Positions 17,814 to 26,003 of a stretch of DNA of 64,000 bases are shown piece by piece. Within the stretch, counting starts at the first letter, position 1. Every line of letters starts with the position of its first letter. The notes beneath the pieces are model-generated. The model saw nothing but the letters and a program-made list of their open reading frames with translations, was not told the origin of the DNA and did not search any database. The stretch lies in assembly GCA_900555635.1 (NCBI GenBank), contig USLU01000023.1, forward strand, positions 1 to 64,000, written 5' to 3'. Both the position numbers and the translations under genes were made by a program. This DNA is from an uncultured Bacteroides sp. Its GTDB lineage: Bacteria; Bacteroidota; Bacteroidia; Bacteroidales; Bacteroidaceae.

Positions 17814-20432
17814 TCAGGTTGATTTCTGTTGTCGGGCGGCATATTCAGAGGGGCGGCAACCATACATTTCCTGAAAACACTTGCTCAGGTAACTGGTACT
17901 GCTGAAACCGGTACATTCGGCAATTTCGGTGATGCTGAGGTTGTTTTCAAGAATCAATTGCGCCGCCCGTTGCAAGCGGATGTTGCGGATAAACAGACTG
18001 GGTGACTGGTCAAGCAAGGATACCAGTTTGCGGTAAAGTCCGGTGCGCTCCATGCAGAGGTCTCGGCTTAACTGCTCTACCGAATATCCGGGGACGTGCA
18101 GGTTCTTCTCCACCAATTCTATGGCTTGGGTAAGAAAAGCGGAGGGCGGACTGGTTACTTCTTCCACATTATTTTTCTGTTCTGCCTCGTAGCGGTTGCA
18201 CTGTTCTATCAGATTGCGGATACGAAGTAATAGAATCTCTTCTTTATGCCGACGTTCTATCTCTTTTTGAGTCCAATAGATGTATAGGCGGATACCTACA
18301 CAGATTAGTGATAATGTCAGAATTATATAAGCAGCGAATGCCAGATTGGTTTTCCACCAAGGGGCATGAATGATAATATTCACTTGGGTTACTTGCTGTT
18401 CGTTCCATTGGGTTGCATTGTCCGATGCCATTACTTTCAGTGTATAATGTCCCGGAGGCAGGTTGGTATAAGATACTTGCAGGATGCCGTTACTATCCTT
18501 GTTGGTGGTTGTAGTAATCCAGTTTGAATCGATTCCTTCCAGTTGATAACGGTAGTAGGTACGTTCAGGATTGAAGTAATTCAATGCGGAAAATTCACAG
18601 GTGATAAAGTTCTGATTGTATTTCAGTGAGATTTCATGGGTGTAGGCAGTGGCTTGGGGGAGTATAACTTGCTCATTGTAGGCTTTGCCCGTGATGACCC
18701 TTTCTCCATGTAGATAAAAAGCGGTAAAGACGGGCTGATAAGGCAGTCCTGGAGCGATAGATAGGGACTTGGAAGTGTCATAAGTTTCATCTGAAGGAAG
18801 GATCGTAAACCCATCCACTCCTCCAAAGTAAAGTGTACCGTCGCTCGATTCGAAAATGGAGTTTGTTATATATTCTCCTTCCAAGGCACCATCACGCTGG
18901 TTGTAGTTAGTGATATTGATCTGTTGTGTCTTCGGGTCAATGTTAAGTTGGGATATACCATTACTGGTAGTAACCCATATTCTGTGTTGCCGGTCTTCGA
19001 AGATGGCTTGTACAAAGTTATTGGTTAAACCATCTTCACGATAGAAACGGCGGGGTTCGGTCTGCGTGTCATTGCTATAGAGTTCCAGTCCGTCTGCTGT
19101 CCCTATCCAAGTCCATCCCCGGCTATCTTTGCAGAGAACTGTATAAGTTTTGTTCTGAAATGAGGTGGAACTAGAAGCTTGCAACTGCTCTAACACTTCT
19201 TTGGAGATTGCAGAAGAAGATACCGGTAAGAGCTTTCGGGTTCCATCAGCCTGAATATCCAGCTTGTAAATGGCAGAACGTTCTTTGATGTATATAGTAC
19301 CTTCCTTATCTTCTGCAAAATGTGTCACGGCTATGTCTTCTTCGGCAGATACCGGAAAAGCTTTTCGGTCTATATGTATCAGTTTGTACATAGCCGGATG
19401 GTAGTAAAGTAATCCCCGGTTGAAAGTTCCTAGCCACAAAGCCCCTTGCCAGTCTTGAAATACAGTGCTTATTTCTGTAGCCGGGACATTTCCTTTTGGG
19501 GTTTTGAGTGAAGGCAGGTATTGCTGCTCTCCTTTGACAAGGTCTATAATCCAAAGGCCACGAAGACAACTGATGTATGCTTTATCATCGGTAGAAATGA
19601 TTAATGTGTTCAGCGTGTAATCCTTTTCCATGATTTTGGTCCACGTCTGTTGCCGGGTATCGAAATGAAAAAAGCCTCCTTTTAGACCATTACGCAACTG
19701 GTAAAATCCATTCTTTCCACGGACAACAAGCGAAGTATTTCCGAATTTTCCCCTTTCTTCTTTAGGATAAGCTGCTTTTATATAGAGCTGTTTCTTTGTT
19801 TTGAGAGAATAGCAGACTACTTCTCCGGTATTATAGAACAGATATAAAGAGTCAGCATCCGTTGCCAAATCTTGTACTTTTCCTTGACTGAGGGATAACT
19901 GAAGATTAAATTTGAGGTCTTGTTGCAGCAGCTTTTCATCGGTTATCAACCAGATTCGTCCTTCGGCATCTACAAACATATCATCTATAGGCTTTTCAAT
20001 TCCTTTCTCTTGAAAATACGAATGCAGGTCAGTGATATATTGTTGTTTGCATAAGTCAATGCACATCAACCGGCGGTAGTCTTTGATCCATAGTAATGAA
20101 TCGGAGCTGAGATAGAAGTGGTAGAAGCCGTCGTATTGTTTTAGTGGATAAATATCTTCTGATGTGCGATGGAGGTTGGTGAAGTGTGTGCCGTCGTACA
20201 GATTAATGCTTCCGGTGGTGGTAAAGGTCATTCTACCGTCGGGCAACTGGAAGATATAGCGTATCTGATTGTCACTTAACCCTTGTGTAGTATTGATACT
20301 GATGAATTGGAAATCATTGCCATAAGTGTGACAAAGCACTACTCCTAAGAATAGAACAAGGAGAAATAGATGTTTTATACTTTCTATACGATGCCGGTAT
20401 ATTGGTGTGATAGTATTAAAAAATCTTTTCAT
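17814..20432 (-). CDS. membrane-spanning beta-propeller/Y_Y_Y regulator fused to an AraC DNA-binding domain, without kinase
   Basis: About 872 residues. A signal anchor is followed by a periplasmic two-component-type propeller (about 40-620, repeats such as QDWQGALWLGT and DGLTNNFVQAIFEDRQHRIWV), a Y_Y_Y domain (about 620-690), one membrane segment (about 700-720, FAAYIILTLSLICVG), a short coiled linker and an AraC helix-turn-helix (last 108 residues, SITEIAECTGFSS..YLSKCFQ). Classic Bacteroides hybrid two-component systems place HisKA, HATPase and receiver domains between membrane and AraC; all three are missing, so signalling must be direct. The start is uncertain: ATG at 20447 or 20432. 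A -7 box and a phased palindrome array lie just upstream. It likely controls GH31 and perhaps the rightward glycosidase group. Confidence 0.85.
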   Translation of the reverse strand: MKRFFNTITPIYRHRIESIKHLFLLVLFLGVVLCHTYGNDFQFISINTTQGLSDNQIRYIFQLPDGRMTFTTTGSINLYDGTHFTNLHRTSEDIYPLKQYDGFYHFYLSSDSLLWIKDYRRLMCIDLCKQQYITDLHSYFQEKGIEKPIDDMFVDAEGRIWLITDEKLLQQDLKFNLQLSLSQGKVQDLATDADSLYLFYNTGEVVCYSLKTKKQLYIKAAYPKEERGKFGNTSLVVRGKNGFYQLRNGLKGGFFHFDTRQQTWTKIMEKDYTLNTLIISTDDKAYISCLRGLWIIDLVKGEQQYLPSLKTPKGNVPATEISTVFQDWQGALWLGTFNRGLLYYHPAMYKLIHIDRKAFPVSAEEDIAVTHFAEDKEGTIYIKERSAIYKLDIQADGTRKLLPVSSSAISKEVLEQLQASSSTSFQNKTYTVLCKDSRGWTWIGTADGLELYSNDTQTEPRRFYREDGLTNNFVQAIFEDRQHRIWVTTSNGISQLNIDPKTQQINITNYNQRDGALEGEYITNSIFESSDGTLYFGGVDGFTILPSDETYDTSKSLSIAPGLPYQPVFTAFYLHGERVITGKAYNEQVILPQATAYTHEISLKYNQNFITCEFSALNYFNPERTYYRYQLEGIDSNWITTTTNKDSNGILQVSYTNLPPGHYTLKVMASDNATQWNEQQVTQVNIIIHAPWWKTNLAFAAYIILTLSLICVGIRLYIYWTQKEIERRHKEEILLLRIRNLIEQCNRYEAEQKNNVEEVTSPPSAFLTQAIELVEKNLHVPGYSVEQLSRDLCMERTGLYRKLVSLLDQSPSLFIRNIRLQRAAQLILENNLSITEIAECTGFSSTSYLSKCFQEMYGCRPSEYAARQQKST

Positions 20433-20457
20433 AGTAATGCGATTCATGTTTCAATGG

Positions 20458-20465
20458 CAAAGATA
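20458..20465 (-). promoter_or_regulatory. -7 box of the propeller/AraC gene
   Basis: Minus-strand TATCTTTG, consensus TAnnTTTG, with no TTTG at the -33 position. The palindrome array begins 27 nt upstream, placing bound protein where an activator would touch polymerase. Confidence 0.55.
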
Positions 20466-20491
20466 CATTTTTTCTTCTAATCCGTCAGTTC

Positions 20492-20575
20492 CTGCCATCG
20501 TATTGGCAAGGCTTTGCCATCGAATTGGCAATCTTTTGCCATAGGCTTGGCAAGACTTTGCCAATGCGATGGCAA
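20492..20575. repeat. four tandem 22-bp palindromic units, probable operator array
   Basis: Each unit reads TTGCCA-N6-TGGCAA (first unit CTGCCA). Units start at 20492, 20514, 20536 and 20558, an exact 22-bp period, with 4 nt between units. Arms are conserved while the six central bases differ (TCGTAT, TCGAAT, TAGGCT, ATGCGA). Half-sites therefore alternate every 10-12 bp on one face of the helix. The array is between the lacI stop and the promoter of the propeller/AraC gene. The conserved arms and free centres look like protein binding selection rather than a fresh tandem duplication. Confidence 0.85.
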
Positions 20576-20599
20576 AAAGATAAAGAAGCATATAGGAAT

Positions 20600-21619
20600 T
20601 CAGCGCTTCTTTATCGAACTTTCCCTTACTTGTAGTTGTGTAGGAATTATCACCTGCTTGATAGTTTTATTCCCTTTTGTCTGCTCTATCAAGAGTTGGC
20701 ATGCGGTTTCTCCCATCTTATAGGTTTGGTGGGATATGGCAGAGAGTTTAGGCTCAATATAGTTGGCATGCTGTTCGTCGGTATATCCTATGATTGCGAT
20801 GTCGTCCGGAATGCGCAGACCGTGGCTCTTGATTACTTCAATGGCGGCAAAAGCCAAGGTATCGTTCATGGCAAGTATGGCATCGGGTGGGTGGGGGAGA
20901 GATAGTAACATCTCTGTGGCAATCTTTCCTTCTTCGTAATCTATCTTTCTGCACACTACTAATTCTTTTTCGATAGGGATGTGATTGGTACGTAGTGCCT
21001 CTAGATACCCATGCTTCCGCTTCTTTACAATATCCAGATGATTGGCTCCACCGATAAAGGCAACTCGTTTGCTACCGTTATCCAACAGATGCTGCGTAGC
21101 TATTTGTGCCGAATGTTCGCCATCTGCCACTACCGAAGAGAATTGGTCGATGAGGCAGACACGATCGAATAAAATAAGTGGCATGTTAATATCTTTCAGA
21201 GCAGTGAAGTGGGAGTAATCTGTGGTTTCTTGCGACAAACAGGCGATGATCCCTTCTACCCGCATGTTGACCAGATTCTCTATGTTTCTCTTTTCGTTTT
21301 CGTAAGACTCGTGGGAGGTAGTGATAATCACAAAGTACCCATTACGGATGGCCATATTCTCTATACCATTGAGGATGGACGAGAAGAAGTGAGTGACAAT
21401 ATCGGGCACTACTACTCCAATAATGCGTGGTGCATTCTTCCGTAGGCTCAGTGCAAAGGGGTTGGGACGGTAATTCATCTGTTGGGCTAACTCCTTGGCT
21501 TTGACACAAAGTTCACGACTGATTTCAGGACTATCTTTCAGTGCTCTGGAAACGGTAGGGATAGATACACCCAATGCTTGGGCAAGGTCTTTGAGTGAAG
21601 TATGTTTCTGGTTTTTCAT
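20600..21619 (-). CDS. LacI-family transcriptional regulator
   Basis: 339 residues: N-terminal LacI helix-turn-helix (SLKDLAQALGVSIPTVSRAL, residues about 7-30), a hinge helix and a periplasmic-binding-protein-like sugar domain (about 60-335, GVVVPDIVTHFF, FIGG, DAILAMNDTLAFAAIE). It binds DNA until a sugar or phosphate effector alters it. It diverges from the L-galactose-type operon, with palindromes in the shared 180-bp gap, so it most likely represses that operon and itself. I use the ATG at 21619; the one at 21643 adds only eight residues. Confidence 0.85.
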   Translation of the reverse strand: MKNQKHTSLKDLAQALGVSIPTVSRALKDSPEISRELCVKAKELAQQMNYRPNPFALSLRKNAPRIIGVVVPDIVTHFFSSILNGIENMAIRNGYFVIITTSHESYENEKRNIENLVNMRVEGIIACLSQETTDYSHFTALKDINMPLILFDRVCLIDQFSSVVADGEHSAQIATQHLLDNGSKRVAFIGGANHLDIVKKRKHGYLEALRTNHIPIEKELVVCRKIDYEEGKIATEMLLSLPHPPDAILAMNDTLAFAAIEVIKSHGLRIPDDIAIIGYTDEQHANYIEPKLSAISHQTYKMGETACQLLIEQTKGNKTIKQVIIPTQLQVRESSIKKR

Positions 21620-21697
21620 GAAATAGTCTTGCTTTAGATTCATTTACAAAGAAAGTGTATTCTCTGATAAGTATACGTATAAAAGACCAGTTTTTTT

Positions 21698-21713
21698 ACG
21701 TAAACCGTTACGT
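21698..21713. promoter_or_regulatory. candidate LacI operator
   Basis: ACGTAA-ACCG-TTACGT is a 16-bp palindrome with CG near its centre, the usual look of a LacI-family site, between divergent lacI and the aldo-keto reductase gene. A second palindrome TATACGTATA is at 21672-21681, and GCCAG-GTG-CTGGC follows at about 21723-21735. Confidence 0.5.
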
Positions 21714-21757
21714 TAGTTTTTTGCCAGGTGCTGGCGCTATCCAATTCGTTTCCTACC

Positions 21758-21765
21758 TACTTTTG
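21758..21765 (+). promoter_or_regulatory. -7 box of the L-galactose-type operon
   Basis: TACTTTTG fits TAnnTTTG. Transcription would start near 21772, about 27 nt before the ATG at 21799. No well-spaced TTTG is seen upstream. Confidence 0.45.
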
Positions 21766-21798
21766 TGTGCAAGTAGAATAACTCAAAATCTGATAAGT

Positions 21799-22731
21799 AT
21801 GCAGTACCATGAAATCGGTAAAACAGGGATGAAGGTATCTTCCCTTAGTTTCGGAGCTTCTTCGTTGGGAGGGGTATTCCATGATATTAAAGAGAAAGAA
21901 GGCATTGAAGCTGTTTTTACAGCCATCGAAGCAGGGATGAATTTCATTGATGTTTCTCCTTATTATGGACACTATAAAGCCGAAACAGTTTTGGGAAAAG
22001 CACTAAAAGATATTCCTCGTGACCGTTACTATTTATCTACTAAAGTAGGACGCTATGGTAAAGATGGAGTAAACACGTGGGATTACTCGGCAAAACGTGT
22101 CACGGAAAGCGTGTATGAAAGTATGGAACGACTGAATATCGACTTCATTGATTTGATTAATGTACACGATATTGAGTTTGCCGACTTAAATCAAGTAGTC
22201 AATGAAACCCTTCCCACCTTGGTTGAATTACGTGCAAAAGGAGTAGTAGGCCATGTAGGAATTACCGACTTGCAACTCGAAAATCTGCAATGGGTAATAG
22301 ACCATTCACCCGTCGGTACCGTTGAATCTATTCTTAATTTCTGCCACTACTGCCTGTGCGATGATAAACTGGCTGACTTCCTCGATTACTTCGAATCGAA
22401 AGGCATCGGCGTTATTAATGCTTCTCCGCTATCCATGGGACTCTTGACCGAACGGGGTGTTCCTGCTTGGCATCCGGCACCAGCCTCTTTAGTCGCAGCA
22501 TGTCGCCAAGCAATGGAGTATTGTAAGACAAAAAATTATCCCATCGAGAAGCTTGCTATGCAATTTTCTGTTAGCAACCCTCGAATTGCTACTACCTTAT
22601 TCAGTACCGCCAATCCGCAGAATGTAAAAAAGAACGTTGCGTTTATTAAGGAACCGATAGATTGGGAACTCGTGGGCGAAGTTCAGAAGATAATAGGAGA
22701 ACAACAACGAGTAAGCTGGGCTAACTCATAA
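21799..22731 (+). CDS. aldo-keto reductase, probable L-galactose dehydrogenase
   Basis: 310 residues, cytoplasmic, no signal peptide. AKR barrel with the catalytic tetrad visible: FIDVSPYYG (Asp, Tyr), a Lys in YLSTKVGR and a His in LINVHDIEF. This clade (plant L-GalDH, bacterial D-threo-aldose dehydrogenases) oxidises L-galactose or L-fucose at C1 to the lactone with NAD(P). The next three genes match in order the L-galactose to D-tagaturonate pathway reported in Bacteroides vulgatus, so L-galactose is the preferred call; L-fucose or D-arabinose are alternatives. The start at 21799 aligns with the usual family N-terminus (MQYHEIGKTGMKVS); an earlier in-frame ATG at 21655 would add an unlike 48-residue leader. 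Confidence 0.8.
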   Translation: MQYHEIGKTGMKVSSLSFGASSLGGVFHDIKEKEGIEAVFTAIEAGMNFIDVSPYYGHYKAETVLGKALKDIPRDRYYLSTKVGRYGKDGVNTWDYSAKRVTESVYESMERLNIDFIDLINVHDIEFADLNQVVNETLPTLVELRAKGVVGHVGITDLQLENLQWVIDHSPVGTVESILNFCHYCLCDDKLADFLDYFESKGIGVINASPLSMGLLTERGVPAWHPAPASLVAACRQAMEYCKTKNYPIEKLAMQFSVSNPRIATTLFSTANPQNVKKNVAFIKEPIDWELVGEVQKIIGEQQRVSWANS

Positions 22732-22745
22732 TCCACTGATAACCT

Positions 22746-23669
22746 ATGGACTACACAATCATTGATGCCCATGCCCACTTATGGTTGAGGCAAGACACAG
22801 AAGTGGATGGCTTGCCTATCCGTACCCTCGAACAAGGTCGCTCGTTGTTTATGGGTGAAATCCGGCAGATGCTTCCTCCATTTATGACGGACGGTGTGAA
22901 CAGTGCCGAAGTCTTTCTCTCGAACATGGACTATGCCCAAGTATCTGCTGCCGTTATTACGCAGGAATATATTGACGGTATTCAGAATGAATATTTGGAA
23001 GAAGTGGCAAACCGTTATCCCAACCGTTTCCTGGTCTGTGGTATGTGCGAGTTTCGTAAACCGGGATTCTTGTCTCAGGCAAAAGAACTGATCGCGAAAG
23101 GTTTCAAAGCAATCAAGATTCCTGCACAACGTTTACTGCTGAAAGAAGGACGGGTGATGCTGAACAGTGATGAGATGATGGAAATGTTCCATTATATGGA
23201 AGAACGGGAGGTTATCCTCTCTATCGATTTGGCTGACGGTGCAACACAGGTTGCCGAAATGGAAGAGATTATTCAGGCATGTCCACGCTTGAAGATTGCT
23301 ATCGGGCACTTCGGAATGGTGACGCTTCCCGACTGGGAAGAGCAAATCCGCCTGGCACGCCATCCGCATGTAATGATTGAGTCCGGGGGAATCACATGGC
23401 TCTTCAATGATGAGTTTTATCCATTCAGTGGAGCAGTAAAAGCCATTCGCCGGGCTGCGGAATTGGTAGGAATGGAGAAACTTATGTGGGGCTCCGACTA
23501 TCCGCGCACTATTACAGCCATTACCTACAAGATGTCTTACGACTTTATAACCAAGTCTCAGGAACTGACGGAAGATGAAAAGCGACTCTTCTTAGGAGAG
23601 AATGCCCGTCGCTTCTACGGATTTTCTAATCTTCCCGTATTACCATCTATCAAAAACATGTCAGAGTAA
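22746..23669 (+). CDS. amidohydrolase-family lactonase, probable L-galactono-1,5-lactonase
   Basis: 307 residues, cytoplasmic. Amidohydrolase-2 (TIM-barrel) signatures: DAHAHLW at residues 7-13, a central IGHFG, a metal-binding or base Asp in WGSDYPR and a closing GENARRFYGF. Members near this group hydrolyse sugar lactones (fuconolactone, galactonolactone). Here it would open the lactone made by the preceding dehydrogenase to give L-galactonate. It starts 14 nt after the reductase stop. Specificity for L-galactono- over L-fuconolactone is inferred from gene order. Confidence 0.75.
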   Translation: MDYTIIDAHAHLWLRQDTEVDGLPIRTLEQGRSLFMGEIRQMLPPFMTDGVNSAEVFLSNMDYAQVSAAVITQEYIDGIQNEYLEEVANRYPNRFLVCGMCEFRKPGFLSQAKELIAKGFKAIKIPAQRLLLKEGRVMLNSDEMMEMFHYMEEREVILSIDLADGATQVAEMEEIIQACPRLKIAIGHFGMVTLPDWEEQIRLARHPHVMIESGGITWLFNDEFYPFSGAVKAIRRAAELVGMEKLMWGSDYPRTITAITYKMSYDFITKSQELTEDEKRLFLGENARRFYGFSNLPVLPSIKNMSE

Positions 23670-23682
23670 ACAGAACAACACC

Positions 23683-24939
23683 ATGAACCAAAAAAAATAT
23701 ACTATCCCCCTTGCACTTGTCTTCTGCCTGTTCTTTCTGTGGGCTATCAGTAGTAACCTGCTTCCCACCATGATAAGGCAATTAATGAAAACTTGCGAAC
23801 TGAACACCTTTGAAGCCTCTTTTACCGAAACGGCTTATTGGCTTGCTTATTTTATCTTCCCCATTCCAATAGCTATGTTCATGAAACGCTATAGCTATAA
23901 ATCGGGTATTATCTTCGGTCTGGTATTGGCTGCTATCGGTGGGTTGCTCTTTTTCCCTGCTGCCATGTTGAAGGAATATTGGGCTTACCTTTGTATCTTC
24001 TTCATTATTGCTACCGGAATGTGTTTTCTGGAGACAGCTGCCAATCCGTATGTCACTGTTCTAGGTTCGCCCGAAACGGCTCCGCGACGATTAAACCTGG
24101 CACAGTCTTTCAATGGACTGGGTGCTTTTATAGCAGCTATGTTTCTGAGCAAACTGGTGCTTAGTGGCTCACAGTATACGCGTGATACCCTTCCTGTTGA
24201 TTATCCGGGTGGTTGGCAAGCCTATATCCAGCTAGAGACGGATGCTATGAAACTGCCTTATCTGATACTGGCTCTGCTGCTTATTGTGATTGCGGTAGTA
24301 TTTGTATTTTCTAAACTTCCCAAGATTGGTGATGAAGATACATCGTCATCTGCCGGAACAAAGGAGAAACTGATTGACTTCGGTGTATTGAAACATTCGC
24401 ATTTGCGTTGGGGAGTGATTGCACAGTTCTTTTATAATGGCGGGCAAACAGCTATTAACAGCTTGTTCCTGGTTTACTGCTGTTCGTATGCCGGATTGCA
24501 GGAAGATACTGCAACTACTTTCTTCGGACTGTATATGCTCGCTTTCCTTTTGGGACGTTGGATCGGCACGGGCTTGATGGTGAAATTCCGCCCACAGGAT
24601 ATGCTGCTGGTCTATGCTTTGATGAATATACTGCTGTGCGGAGTGGTTATGGCATTTGGTGGTATGGTCGGGCTTTATGCCATGCTGGCTATTTCGTTCT
24701 TTATGTCCATTATGTATCCTACGCAGTTCTCGTTAGCGCTGAAAGGTTTGGGTGGACAGACCAAGAGTGGTTCGGCTTTTCTGGTTATGGCTATCGTTGG
24801 TAATGCATGTCTTCCTCAGCTCACAGCATACTTCATGCACGTCAATGAACATATATATTATGTAGCATACTGTGTGCCCATGATTTGTTTCGTATTCTGT
24901 GCCTATTATGGCTGGAAAGGATATAAAGTAATTGATTGA
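23683..24939 (+). CDS. FucP-like sugar:proton symporter (MFS)
   Basis: 418 residues, about 12 membrane segments, starting MNQKKYTIPLALVFCLFFLWAIS as in L-fucose permeases; the NPYVTVLG motif typical of FucP/GluP-type transporters is at about 120-130. It would carry L-galactose (6-hydroxy-L-fucose) or L-fucose across the inner membrane. I chose the ATG at 23683, 14 nt after the lactonase stop; an earlier in-frame ATG lies inside that gene. Confidence 0.85.
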   Translation: MNQKKYTIPLALVFCLFFLWAISSNLLPTMIRQLMKTCELNTFEASFTETAYWLAYFIFPIPIAMFMKRYSYKSGIIFGLVLAAIGGLLFFPAAMLKEYWAYLCIFFIIATGMCFLETAANPYVTVLGSPETAPRRLNLAQSFNGLGAFIAAMFLSKLVLSGSQYTRDTLPVDYPGGWQAYIQLETDAMKLPYLILALLLIVIAVVFVFSKLPKIGDEDTSSSAGTKEKLIDFGVLKHSHLRWGVIAQFFYNGGQTAINSLFLVYCCSYAGLQEDTATTFFGLYMLAFLLGRWIGTGLMVKFRPQDMLLVYALMNILLCGVVMAFGGMVGLYAMLAISFFMSIMYPTQFSLALKGLGGQTKSGSAFLVMAIVGNACLPQLTAYFMHVNEHIYYVAYCVPMICFVFCAYYGWKGYKVID

Positions 24940-24960
24940 TAAATTTATTTCTTAGATAAT

Positions 24961-25977
24961 ATGAAAGCTGTTCAGATTGTCAACCCCTTTGAAATGCAAG
25001 TGGTTGAATTAGAAAAGCCGGTTGTTGGAGCCGGCGAAGTATTGGTAAAGATAAAGTATGTCGGTTTTTGTGGTTCCGACTTAAATACTTACCTGGGACG
25101 TAACCCGATGGTGAAACTACCTGTTATTCCCGGACATGAGGTAGGAGCTGTGATTGAAGAAATTGGAGCGGATGTACCTGCCGGTTTCGAGAAAGGAATG
25201 AACGTAACGTTGAATCCCTATACCAATTGTGGCAAATGTGCTTCGTGCCGCAACGGTCGTGTCAATGCTTGCGAACATAATGAAACCCTCGGTGTGCAAC
25301 GCAACGGTGTGATGTGCGAATATGCCGTATTGCCTTGGACTAAGATTATTCCTGCCGGGAAAATATCTCCCCGTGATTGTGCCTTAATAGAACCGATGAG
25401 TGTAGGATTCCATGCCGTTGCCCGTGGTTGCGTAACCGATAATGAATTTGTGATGGTTATAGGTTGTGGTATGATTGGCGTTGGTGCCATTGTGCGTGCT
25501 GCTTTAAGAGGAGCAACTGTTATTGCGGTCGATTTGGATGATGAAAAATTAAACCTGGCAAAGCGGATAGGAGCTACCTATACCATCAACTCGAAGACTG
25601 AAAACGTGCATCAACGCATGCAGGAACTAACTAATGGTTTCGGTGCCGATGTAGTAATTGAAGCTGTGGGTAGCCCTGCAACCTATGTGATGGCTGTAGA
25701 TGAGGTCGGTTTTACGGGACGTGTCGTTTGTATCGGCTATGCCAAGAGCGAAGTTGCTTTTCAAACGAAATATTTTGTGCAAAAAGAATTGGATATTCGT
25801 GGTTCCCGCAATGCATTACCTGCCGATTTTCGTGCAGTAATCAATTATATGCAGGCAGACAATTGTCCGTTTGAGGAATTAATAACCAAAGTTATTCAAC
25901 CTGAAAAAGCGTTGGAAGCCATGAAAGAGTGGGAAGCCAATCCGGGAAAAGTCTTTCGGATTTTGGTGGAGTTTTGA
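24961..25977 (+). CDS. zinc-dependent dehydrogenase, probable L-galactonate 5-dehydrogenase
   Basis: 338 residues, medium-chain dehydrogenase. The catalytic zinc site is in GFCGSDLN and PGHEVGAVIEE, the structural zinc in a four-Cys lobe (CGKCASC..C), and the Rossmann motif is VIGCGMIGVGA. It resembles RspB/LgoD-type enzymes (GSD..YLGRNP near residue 40), which oxidise L-galactonate to D-tagaturonate, feeding the hexuronate pathway. Position after reductase, lactonase and permease supports this. Sorbitol- or threonine-dehydrogenase-like activities are the alternatives. Confidence 0.75.
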   Translation: MKAVQIVNPFEMQVVELEKPVVGAGEVLVKIKYVGFCGSDLNTYLGRNPMVKLPVIPGHEVGAVIEEIGADVPAGFEKGMNVTLNPYTNCGKCASCRNGRVNACEHNETLGVQRNGVMCEYAVLPWTKIIPAGKISPRDCALIEPMSVGFHAVARGCVTDNEFVMVIGCGMIGVGAIVRAALRGATVIAVDLDDEKLNLAKRIGATYTINSKTENVHQRMQELTNGFGADVVIEAVGSPATYVMAVDEVGFTGRVVCIGYAKSEVAFQTKYFVQKELDIRGSRNALPADFRAVINYMQADNCPFEELITKVIQPEKALEAMKEWEANPGKVFRILVEF

Positions 25978-26003
25978 AGAAAAAACAAATAAAAAGAATA
26001 TAA

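Noticed and set aside
20492..20575. CRISPR-like repeat array
   Set aside because: Units are contiguous with only 4 nt between palindromes and no spacers of CRISPR length; no cas genes.
21799..25977. Oxidative L-fucose pathway
   Set aside because: No fuconate dehydratase or ketodeoxyfuconate dehydrogenase is present; the LgoD-like dehydrogenase and gene order fit L-galactose better.
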